This document shows, piece by piece, positions 10,420 through 19,536 of a stretch of DNA of 64,000 bases; within the stretch, counting starts at the first letter, position 1; each line of letters opens with the position of its first letter. The translations under genes were made by a program, and so were the position numbers. This DNA is from JBFAPK01 sp040676675 (lineage in GTDB: Bacteria > Actinomycetota > Actinomycetes > Mycobacteriales > Micromonosporaceae), in assembly GCF_040676675.1 (NCBI RefSeq), contig NZ_JBFAPK010000006.1:62001-126000 (forward strand), given 5' to 3'. The notes beneath the pieces are model-generated. The model ran no database searches, had not been told where the DNA came from, and saw only the letters and a list, made by a program, of their open reading frames with translations.

Positions 10420-10425
10420 TAGACT
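10420..10425 (+). promoter_or_regulatory. -10 box (TAGACT) of the leuS leader transcript
   Basis: TAGACT ends 7 bases before the ATG of the leader peptide at 10433, so the transcript is probably leaderless for that peptide. A TGTGAC-like -35 sits about 18 bases upstream. Confidence 0.6.
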
Positions 10426-10432
10426 TCCCCTC

Positions 10433-10471
10433 ATGTCCGGGGCCCACCTGCTCCTTAGCGAGCCGTGCTGA
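10433..10471 (+). CDS. Putative leuS leader peptide with three consecutive Leu codons
   Basis: A 12-residue ORF, MSGAHLLLSEPC, ending in TGA. Leu codons CTG, CTC and CTT occupy 10448-10456; CTT is a poor codon in such a GC-rich genome and would respond strongly to low charged tRNA-Leu. It starts right after a -10 box and ends 26 bases before an intrinsic terminator, with leuS as the next gene. This is the classic layout of ribosome-mediated attenuation. The position, codons and terminator are seen; regulation is inferred. Confidence 0.7.
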   Translation: MSGAHLLLSEPC

Positions 10472-10495
10472 CGCGAATCGACGCGACGGCACGGC
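10462..10495 (+). promoter_or_regulatory. Hairpin in the leuS leader RNA
   Basis: GCCGTGC at 10462-10468 pairs with GCACGGC at 10489-10495, with an inner CGCG/CGCG stem (10472-10475, 10482-10485). The 5' arm lies within the last leader-peptide codons, so ribosome position would decide whether it forms. I did not find a clear competing anti-terminator helix. Confidence 0.5.
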
Positions 10496-10497
10496 CA

Positions 10498-10522
10498 CCC
10501 CTCCTGCGTGAGGGGCTTTTTT
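10498..10522 (+). terminator. Intrinsic terminator in the leuS leader (attenuator)
   Basis: CCCCTC at 10498-10503 pairs with GAGGGG at 10510-10515 around a six-base loop and is followed by six T at 10517-10522. It lies between the leader peptide and leuS, so read-through is required to express leuS. T-runs are very rare in this GC-rich window, which strengthens the call. Confidence 0.8.
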
Positions 10523-10660
10523 GTGCCCCGAGGCAGGCCGGAGCGCGGCCGGTCCCGAACCCGCAACCCCGAGATGGCACGATGACCCAGCGAGGCGAGG
10601 TCATCAGCCCGCACGGCCGTGACGTGGGCATGGCGGTGACGAGCGAAGCGAGGAGACGCC

Positions 10661-13501
<2,841 letters not shown>

Positions 13502-13505
13502 TCCT

Positions 13506-13568
13506 CCGGCCCCCATCCGCGAATCCCCGGCCCTCATCCGCGATTCCCCGGCCCTCATCCGCGATCGA
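13506..13568. repeat. Three tandem 21-base repeats after leuS
   Basis: Units at 13506-13526, 13527-13547 and 13548-13568, each close to CCGGCCCTCATCCGCGATTC. They sit directly before the large palindrome at 13568-13613. Confidence 0.85.
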
Positions 13569-13613
13569 GGGCAAATCGTTGCTAGTGGATATCCGCTAGC
13601 AACGATTTGCCCT
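13568..13613. repeat. 46-base near-perfect palindrome between convergent genes
   Basis: The left arm AGGGCAAATCGTTGCTAG (13568-13585) is the exact reverse complement of 13596-13613. The centre GGATATCC (13587-13594) is itself a palindrome, leaving one T/G position (13586, 13595) unpaired as DNA. The arms are AT-richer than the surroundings. It lies between the convergent leuS and amidase genes, so it may be a bidirectional terminator or a mobile or repetitive palindrome. Confidence 0.85.
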
Positions 13614-13655
13614 AGATCGACGGGGCCCGCGCGGGGCGGAGCGGGGCGGGGTGGG

Positions 13656-14840
13656 TCAGTGGCGCAGGGTGCCGCGGAACTCCTCGCGGACGATGCCGCC
13701 GACCGCGGCGCACCAGGTGGCCAGGTCCACCCGGCCCGTCACCGGCAGCCCGTGCAGCTTCTGGAGCTGCCGTACGGCCTGCCGGGTGGCCTCGTCGAAG
13801 GCGCCGGTCGGGGTGACCGCGTACCCCTTGGGCGCCAGGATGCTCTGCAGCGCGGTGACCGCGTCGCCGGTGGAGCGCCCGTCCAGCGGTACGACCAGCA
13901 GGTCCCAGGTGGAGTCCAGGATCTCGCCCAGCCCGGCCGGCTCGATGCCGTTGCGGCGTTGGAAGTCCTCCACGGCGGCGACCAGGGCCGCGTCGAAGGT
14001 GGTGCTCGGGGTGAGCGCGTATCCCTTGAGCCTGAGCAGGTACTGCGCCACCAGCACCACCGCGCCCCGGCTGCTGGAGAAGATGTTCGGCCAGGTACGG
14101 GCCGGCACCTCGGAGTACCGGGTGCCGAGCCGCTTGGCGACGTCCCGGCGCAGCTGCGGGAAGAGCCGGTAGAACGTGATCCCCGGGCACTGGGTCGCCT
14201 GGAAGTCCCAGTGCCCGAAGATGTGGTTGGCCTGGAGCCGGTACTGGGTGGCGATGGCCACGCAGAGGTCGGTGAGCGAGCGGAGCAGCGCCTCCGGCGG
14301 GGCTTCGGTGATGTAGGTGCCCTCGTTCTCGATGCCGATGCCGCGCCCGTTCTCGCCGGGGGAGTGCGCCGCGACCACCTGCTGGGCGCCGCTGCGCAGC
14401 CCCTCCAGGCTGCGGTGCCGGCCCTCCAGGATGTAGCCGCCCCGGCTGACCGTGAAGTGCTGGCCCGTGTCGGCCCACCCGTTGCCGTCCATGTGCAGGT
14501 TCTGGATGTCGCGGGCGAGCCAGATGGCCTGGTTGACCGAGTAGTCGGTGCTGTTCGGGTACGCCGTGTGGTGCACGACGATCTTCTGGGTGGTGCCGGT
14601 GTTCATCACCACGGGGCTCGCCGGCGGGCGGGCGGCCCAGGAGTCGTTGGTGATGATGCTGCCGATGACGGTCTCCGTCGAGGGCGGCGCCGGCCGCGCG
14701 GTGGCGGCCTGGGCGGGCGCGGCCTGCGCGGCGCCGGGGAGGGCCAGCTCGCCGGCCGCGCCGACCGCGGTGGCGGCGGCCGCGCCGATGCCGGTTCTGA
14801 GCAGCGTACGGCGGTCGAGGTGCGGGGTCTGGGGGTTCAT
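13656..14840 (-). CDS. Tat-exported N-acetylmuramoyl-L-alanine amidase with two peptidoglycan-binding domains
   Basis: 394 residues. The N-terminus has twin arginines at residues 10-11 (DRRTLLRTG) and an Ala-rich stretch to about residue 41, a Tat-type signal. Residues ~60-235 form an Amidase_2/PGRP domain: KIVVHHTAYPN with zinc-type His90, and a second His and Cys in FGHWDFQATQCPG. Two PG_binding_1 repeats follow (about 245-310 and 320-385), both with the ALQ/FQRRNG pattern. It should cleave the MurNAc-L-Ala bond of peptidoglycan outside the cell. It is convergent with leuS. Confidence 0.9.
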   Translation of the reverse strand: MNPQTPHLDRRTLLRTGIGAAAATAVGAAGELALPGAAQAAPAQAATARPAPPSTETVIGSIITNDSWAARPPASPVVMNTGTTQKIVVHHTAYPNSTDYSVNQAIWLARDIQNLHMDGNGWADTGQHFTVSRGGYILEGRHRSLEGLRSGAQQVVAAHSPGENGRGIGIENEGTYITEAPPEALLRSLTDLCVAIATQYRLQANHIFGHWDFQATQCPGITFYRLFPQLRRDVAKRLGTRYSEVPARTWPNIFSSSRGAVVLVAQYLLRLKGYALTPSTTFDAALVAAVEDFQRRNGIEPAGLGEILDSTWDLLVVPLDGRSTGDAVTALQSILAPKGYAVTPTGAFDEATRQAVRQLQKLHGLPVTGRVDLATWCAAVGGIVREEFRGTLRH

Positions 14841-15013
14841 GCCGATGATCCTTCGGGGGTAGGGCGGCCGGCCACGGCCGGGCCGGGAAGCGGCGCATAC
14901 ACCTGCCGGTACTTCCTAACGCATCCCTTGATCAAAATGAAGGATTCTTGCGGTACCGCCGCGAATTTCTGGCCGGTCCCGCTCGCTGGGCCGATTGAGC
15001 CGACCACTCGATG

Positions 15014-15025
15014 GATATAGATATC
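15014..15025. promoter_or_regulatory. Small AT-rich dyad upstream of the small membrane protein gene
   Basis: GATAT-AG-ATATC, an AT-rich symmetrical element in the intergenic region 14841-15081, about 57 bases before the start. It could be part of a promoter or an operator; nothing more can be said. Confidence 0.3.
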
Positions 15026-15081
15026 GCCGATTCGGTGGATGTGCGCGACCGATGCGACCTCTCGACGAAGGCGGTGTACCG

Positions 15082-15525
15082 ATGCAACCGACCCAGACGC
15101 AACCGGCCCGACCCGGCGCGGTGACCAACGCGTTCCGGCTCAGCCTGCTCGTTATCCTGATCGGGGTGGTGAGCACCGTGATCTCGCTCTTCGGCGGTGC
15201 CGCGGACGACGCCGCCGACCGGGCGGGAACCACCGGCGCGAACGCCGTGATCGGCGTCGCGGCGGTCTTCGCCTTCCTCATCCTCCTCGTCGAACTGCTC
15301 GTCGTGTTCAAGATGCGGGACGGCGCCAACTGGGCCCGGATCGTGCTCACGGTCCTCGCGGTGCTCCAGCTCATCGGGTTCGTCGCCGGGCTGGCCAGCA
15401 TCGGCGGCGGCGCCGCCGGGGTGATCCGGCTGCTCCTCGACGTCGTCGTCGCGATCCTCAACGTCGCCGTGCTGGTGCTGATGTACCGCCCCGAGTCCAA
15501 CCGGTACTTCACCCGGACCGCCTGA
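15082..15525 (+). CDS. Small integral membrane protein of unknown function
   Basis: 147 residues with four hydrophobic segments (starting FRLSLLVILIGVV, VIGVAAVFAFLILLVELL, IVLTVLAVLQLIGFVAG, LLLDVVVAILNVAVLVLM). The N-terminus is short and polar (MQPTQTQPARPGAV). ATG 15082 has GAAGGCGG upstream; earlier in-frame starts would add an Arg-rich stretch that does not look native. Similar proteins are common in actinobacteria, but no function is recognised. Confidence 0.75.
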   Translation: MQPTQTQPARPGAVTNAFRLSLLVILIGVVSTVISLFGGAADDAADRAGTTGANAVIGVAAVFAFLILLVELLVVFKMRDGANWARIVLTVLAVLQLIGFVAGLASIGGGAAGVIRLLLDVVVAILNVAVLVLMYRPESNRYFTRTA

Positions 15526-15557
15526 CCGCGCACCGGCAGGTTCGTACCCCCGGGGTC

Positions 15558-15593
15558 AGGCCGTGTCTCGCCGAGAGCCGCGAGACACGGCCT
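15558..15593 (+). terminator. Strong hairpin after the small membrane protein gene
   Basis: AGGCCGTGTCTCGC (15558-15571) pairs perfectly with GCGAGACACGGCCT (15580-15593) over an eight-base loop, and GGGT/ACCC can extend the stem beyond one mismatch. No T-run follows, as is usual for actinobacterial terminators. Confidence 0.7.
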
Positions 15594-15646
15594 AACCCGA
15601 TGGTGGGGATCTGCCGGCTCCCGCCGCTTCCGGTCGGTTTTGTTCC

Positions 15647-15688
15647 TACGCTGGGCCGGTGTCCGACCGACGGGGGTGGTCCGGTTGA
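15647..15688 (+). promoter_or_regulatory. Possible leaderless promoter and nine-codon upstream ORF before the hydroxylase operon
   Basis: TACGCT at 15647-15652 is followed after six bases by GTG 15659, which would encode VSDRRGWSG and stop at 15686-15688. This overlaps the first possible start of the Fe-S subunit (15676) and ends 11 bases before the second (15700). It may set the start by translational coupling, or the -10 box may be chance. Confidence 0.3.
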
Positions 15689-16242
15689 CGTATTCCGGGG
15701 TGACCAGCGCGACAGGTACCGCCGACACGGCCGTGGTGCGCGGTCCCGGAGTGGTGGGGGTGCAGTTGTCCGTCAACGGCGTACCCCGCTCCGCGACGAT
15801 CGAGCCACGCGCGAGCCTGCTGGACACGCTCCGCGACCGGCTCGACCTCACCGGGACGAAAAAGGGGTGCAACCAGGGAGCCTGCGGCGCGTGCACGGTC
15901 TGGGTGGACCGACGACCCGTGCTGGCCTGCCTCACCCTCGCGATCGCCTGCGAGGGCCACGAGGTGACCACGATCGAGGGGCTCGCCGACGGTGACCGCC
16001 TGCACCCGATGCAGCAGGCCTTCATCGACCGGGACGCCTTCCAGTGCGGGTACTGCACCCCGGGGCAGATCATGTCCGCGGTGGCGTACCTGGCGCACGG
16101 GCACGGCACCGCCGAGGACGAGATCCGAGACTGGATGAGCGGCAACCTCTGCCGCTGCGCGGCCTACCCGCACATCCGCGCCGCGATCCGGCAGGCCCAC
16201 GACCAGCAGGCGGCGGGGGGTGGCGGCGGTGCGACCCATTAG
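15676..16242 (+). CDS. Molybdenum hydroxylase, [2Fe-2S] subunit (PaoA/YagT-like)
   Basis: 188 residues from the chosen GTG. The ferredoxin-type cluster motif is GCNQGACGACTVW, and the second cluster is in FQCGYCTPGQIMSA with a later NLCRC. This is the small electron-transfer subunit of xanthine dehydrogenase/aldehyde oxidoreductase enzymes. No convincing Tat signal precedes it, so the enzyme is probably cytoplasmic, unlike E. coli PaoA. The start is uncertain; GTG 15700 is an alternative. It overlaps the FAD subunit gene by 14 bases. Confidence 0.9.
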   Translation: MVRLTYSGVTSATGTADTAVVRGPGVVGVQLSVNGVPRSATIEPRASLLDTLRDRLDLTGTKKGCNQGACGACTVWVDRRPVLACLTLAIACEGHEVTTIEGLADGDRLHPMQQAFIDRDAFQCGYCTPGQIMSAVAYLAHGHGTAEDEIRDWMSGNLCRCAAYPHIRAAIRQAHDQQAAGGGGGATH

Positions 16243-17224
16243 CTACTCCCGGGTGGCCGACGTGGCCACCGCCGTCGGCGTGGTCACCGCGGACCCGGAG
16301 AGCAAGTTCCTCGCCGGCGGCACCAACCAGGTCGACCTGCTGCGCATCTACGTCGAACAGCCGGCCCGGCTGGTGGACATCAACGACCTGCCGCTGCGGG
16401 AGATCGAGGAGCGGCCCGACGGCGGCCTGCGCATCGGCGCGCTGGCGCGGATGGGCGACGTGGCCCGGGCCGGGCCGGTGCGCGAGCGGTACCCGCTGCT
16501 CGCGCAGGCGCTGCATCTCGGCGCCTCCACCCAGCTGCGCAACATGGCCTCGATGGGCGGCAACCTCATGCAGCGGACCCGCTGCCTCTACTTCCGCGAC
16601 GTCGAGGTCGGCTGCAACAAGCGGGTACCGGGCAGCGGGTGCAGCGCGATGCAGGGCGTCAACCGGGGGCACGCCGTGCTCGGTACCAGCGACCAGTGCA
16701 TCGCCACCCACCCCTCCGACCTCGCCGTCGCGCTGGTGGCGCTCGACGCGGTCGTACAGATCGAGGGCCCGGACGGCCGCCGCGAGCTGGACCTCGACGA
16801 GTTCTTCCTGGAGCCGGGGGACACCCCGGAACGGGAACACCGGATCGGGCACGGCGAGCTGATCGTCGCGATCGAGGTACCGCCACCGCCGGCCGGGAGC
16901 AGGTCGCTCTACCTGAAGGTACGCGACCGCGACTCGTACGAGTTCGCCCTCGCCTCGGCGGCCGTCGCCGTCACCGTCGAGAGCGGAGTGATCGCCGAGG
17001 CGCGGCTGGCGCTCGGCGGCGTCGCCACCCGGCCGTGGCGCGCCCGCCAGGCCGAGCGGGTCCTCGTGGGCGCGCCGCCCAGCGAGACCACGTTCGCGGC
17101 GGCGGCCCAGGAGGAGCTGCGGCCGGCGGTCTCGCACGGCATGAACGACTACAAGATCGAGCTGGCGCGGCGGACCATCGTCCGCGCCCTGTCGATGGCG
17201 ACGGACGGCGGGGGGACGGCATGA
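16229..17224 (+). CDS. Molybdenum hydroxylase, FAD-binding subunit with [4Fe-4S] Cys set (PaoB/YagS-like)
   Basis: 331 residues. FAD contacts include LAGGTNQVDLLR and NMASMGGNLMQRTRC. Four Cys are placed as in PaoB of E. coli: TRCLYFRD, GCNKR, GSGC and SDQC, which there bind an extra [4Fe-4S] cluster absent from classical xanthine dehydrogenase. The CO-dehydrogenase-type C-terminal domain follows. The start VRPISYSRV (GTG 16229) matches the family; GTG 16220 is possible. It overlaps its neighbours on both sides, so the three subunits are made together. Confidence 0.9.
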   Translation: MRPISYSRVADVATAVGVVTADPESKFLAGGTNQVDLLRIYVEQPARLVDINDLPLREIEERPDGGLRIGALARMGDVARAGPVRERYPLLAQALHLGASTQLRNMASMGGNLMQRTRCLYFRDVEVGCNKRVPGSGCSAMQGVNRGHAVLGTSDQCIATHPSDLAVALVALDAVVQIEGPDGRRELDLDEFFLEPGDTPEREHRIGHGELIVAIEVPPPPAGSRSLYLKVRDRDSYEFALASAAVAVTVESGVIAEARLALGGVATRPWRARQAERVLVGAPPSETTFAAAAQEELRPAVSHGMNDYKIELARRTIVRALSMATDGGGTA

Positions 17225-19455
17225 GCCCGGCGATCGGCGGCACCCTGGCCCGCGTCGAGGGCGGAGCGAAGGTCACCGGGGCCGCCCGCTACACCGGCGA
17301 GATCCCGCTGCCCGGGCTCGCGCACGCGGTGCTCGTCGGCGCCCGGGTGGCCAGCGGGCGGATCACCGAAATCGACACGGTGGCCGCCGAACGGGCCGAC
17401 GGCGTGGTCGGCGTGCTGACCCACGAGAACCTGCCGCCCGTACCCGGTACGCCGCGGCTGCTGCCGTCGCTGGTGGGGCTCGCCGCGCCCGGTCTGAGCT
17501 GGTTTCCGATGCGGGACGACAGCGTGCACTACGCCGGCCAGCCGGTCGCCGTCGTGGTCGCCGACACGATCGAACGCGCCGAGCACGCCGCCACCCTGGT
17601 CCGGGTCCAGTACGCGCAGTCTCCCGCCAGCACCGTGCTCGACCAGGTACGGGACCAGGCGTACGTGCCCGAGCGGATCTTCGGCGGGATGCTGCCGGGA
17701 CAGTTCGTCCGGGGAAACGTCGAGGACGGGCTCAAGAAGGCGTCGGTACGGGTCGACCGGACCTACTACTTCGCCGCCAACCACCAGAACCCGATCGAGA
17801 CGTCGACGACCACCGCACTCTGGGACGACGCCGACCGGGTCACCGTCTACGACTCCACCCAGGGGCCGACCGCCACCCAGATGACCGTCTCCGCCCTGCT
17901 CGGCGTAGCGCCGGGAAAGATCAAGGTGATCAGCGAGTTCGTCGGCGGCAGCTTCGGCTCCAAGGCGATGATCTGGCCGCACGTCACGCTCTGCGTGCTC
18001 GCCGCCCGGCAGCTGCGCCGGCCGGTGCGGCTGGCGCTCAACCGCGAGCAGATGTTCCACTCCTGCGGGCACCGGGAGGAGCAGGAGCAGCAGCTCAGCC
18101 TGGGCGCCACGCCGGACGGGAAGCTCACCGCGCTGCGCCACCACAAGATCTCCATCACCTCGCACTTCGACGACTGGGCCGAGACGTCGCTGCAGTCGCC
18201 CGGCATCGTCTACGCCACCCCGAACTACGAGGGGATCTACCGGCTGGCCCGGGGCAACACCATCACACCCACCTTCATGCGCGGCCCCGGCGAGGCGACG
18301 GGAATGTTCGCGCTGGAGTGCGCGATGGACGAACTCGCGGCGGAGCTGAACCTCGACCCGCTGGAGTTGCGGCTGCGCAACATCGCCGAGAAGGACCCGA
18401 CCAGCGGCCATCCGTGGTCCAGCAGCGGGCTGCGGGAGTGCCTCCAGCGGGGCGCCGAACTGTTCGACTGGCGGGACCGCGAGCGGGAGCCCGCCCGACG
18501 GGAGGGAAACACGCTCGTCGGCTGGGGGATGGCGGCTTCCGCCTACCCGCACGTGGCACCCCCCAACCCGCAGCGCGCCCGGGCCCGGCTCTACGCCGAC
18601 GGCAGCGCCGTGGTGGAGGCGGGCGTCTCCGAGTTCGGTACCGGCGTGACCACCGCCATGACCCAGGTCGCCGCCGACGCCCTCGGCCTGCCGGTCGCCC
18701 GGGTACGGTTCGTGGGCGGCAGCAGCGACCTGCCCAACATCACCGCCGCGGTCGGCTCGGCCGGCACCGGCGCGGCCAGCGCCGCCGTGCACTGCGCCGC
18801 GACCGAGCTGCGGGACCAGCTGATCCGGCAGGCGGTGGCGGACGAGCGCTCCCCGCTGCACCGCGCGAAGCCGGACGCGGTGACGGTCTCGGAGGGCCGG
18901 ATGTGCCTGCGGGACCGGCCCAACACCGGCGAGACCTACGCCGAGCTGCTGAGCCGCAACTTCCTCCCGGACGTCGAGGCGCTGGGCACCTGGACCCCGC
19001 CCCCGCCCGACCCCGGCTACGGCATGCACACCTTCGGCGCCCAGTTCGCCGAGGTCGCCGTCGACGCCGACCTCGGTGTGGTCCGGGTGCGCCGCATGGT
19101 GGGGGTCTTCGCCCCGGGTCGGGTGCTCAACCGCCGTACCGCGCACAGCCAGCTGATGGGCGGCATGCTCTGGGGGCTGAGCCAGGCGCTGCTGGAGGCC
19201 ACCCACATGGACCCGCGCCTCGGCCGCTGGGCGAACGCGAGCTTCAACGACTACCTGGTACCGGTCAACGCCGACGTGCCGGACGTGTTTGTGGAGACCA
19301 TCGAGGTGCCGGACACGGTGGTGAACCCGCTCGGCGTCAAGGGCGTCGGTGAGATCGGCATCGTCGGGTCGGGCGCGGCGATCGCCAACGCCGTCTACCA
19401 CGCGACCGGGCGCCGGGTGCGTGACCTGCCCATCACCCTGGAGGCGCTGCTCTGA
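17221..19455 (+). CDS. Molybdenum hydroxylase, large molybdopterin-binding subunit (PaoC/YagR-like)
   Basis: 744 residues. The N-terminal a/b hammerhead (GAARYTGEIPLPGLAHAVLV) precedes the molybdopterin-binding domain, with GGSFGSKAMIWPH and, near the end, GVKGVGEIGIVGSGAAIANA, which carries the catalytic Glu (GVGE). With the two upstream subunits it forms a complete aldehyde or N-heterocycle oxidoreductase. ATG overlaps the FAD-subunit stop (ATGA). No XdhC/PaoD-type cofactor chaperone is adjacent. Substrate unknown; an aldehyde is the best guess from PaoABC similarity. Confidence 0.92.
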   Translation: MSPAIGGTLARVEGGAKVTGAARYTGEIPLPGLAHAVLVGARVASGRITEIDTVAAERADGVVGVLTHENLPPVPGTPRLLPSLVGLAAPGLSWFPMRDDSVHYAGQPVAVVVADTIERAEHAATLVRVQYAQSPASTVLDQVRDQAYVPERIFGGMLPGQFVRGNVEDGLKKASVRVDRTYYFAANHQNPIETSTTTALWDDADRVTVYDSTQGPTATQMTVSALLGVAPGKIKVISEFVGGSFGSKAMIWPHVTLCVLAARQLRRPVRLALNREQMFHSCGHREEQEQQLSLGATPDGKLTALRHHKISITSHFDDWAETSLQSPGIVYATPNYEGIYRLARGNTITPTFMRGPGEATGMFALECAMDELAAELNLDPLELRLRNIAEKDPTSGHPWSSSGLRECLQRGAELFDWRDREREPARREGNTLVGWGMAASAYPHVAPPNPQRARARLYADGSAVVEAGVSEFGTGVTTAMTQVAADALGLPVARVRFVGGSSDLPNITAAVGSAGTGAASAAVHCAATELRDQLIRQAVADERSPLHRAKPDAVTVSEGRMCLRDRPNTGETYAELLSRNFLPDVEALGTWTPPPPDPGYGMHTFGAQFAEVAVDADLGVVRVRRMVGVFAPGRVLNRRTAHSQLMGGMLWGLSQALLEATHMDPRLGRWANASFNDYLVPVNADVPDVFVETIEVPDTVVNPLGVKGVGEIGIVGSGAAIANAVYHATGRRVRDLPITLEALL

Positions 19456-19536
19456 CCCGCGCTGGTGTGGTGGGGCGGTGCGGGCGGGGCCCCTCGTCCC
19501 GCCTCACGGCGGCGACGGGGACCCCGCCGGGCCGGC

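Larger units (their letters stand above)
10189..10660. other. Divergent regulatory region between moxR and leuS
   Basis: 472 bases. The left half should hold the moxR promoter, which I could not place with confidence. The right half carries the leuS promoter, leader peptide and attenuator listed separately. After the terminator there is an inverted repeat, GATGACC at 10581-10587 with GGTCATC at 10599-10605, of unknown meaning, and then the leuS ribosome-binding site. Confidence 0.6.

Noticed and set aside
10433..10660. T-box riboswitch before leuS
   Set aside because: No T-box core (AGGGTGGnACCGCG-like) or specifier-loop layout is visible; the short ORF with Leu codons explains the region better.
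13568..13613. Insertion-sequence end or attachment site
   Set aside because: No transposase or integrase, target duplication or tRNA lies near it; it stands alone as a palindrome.
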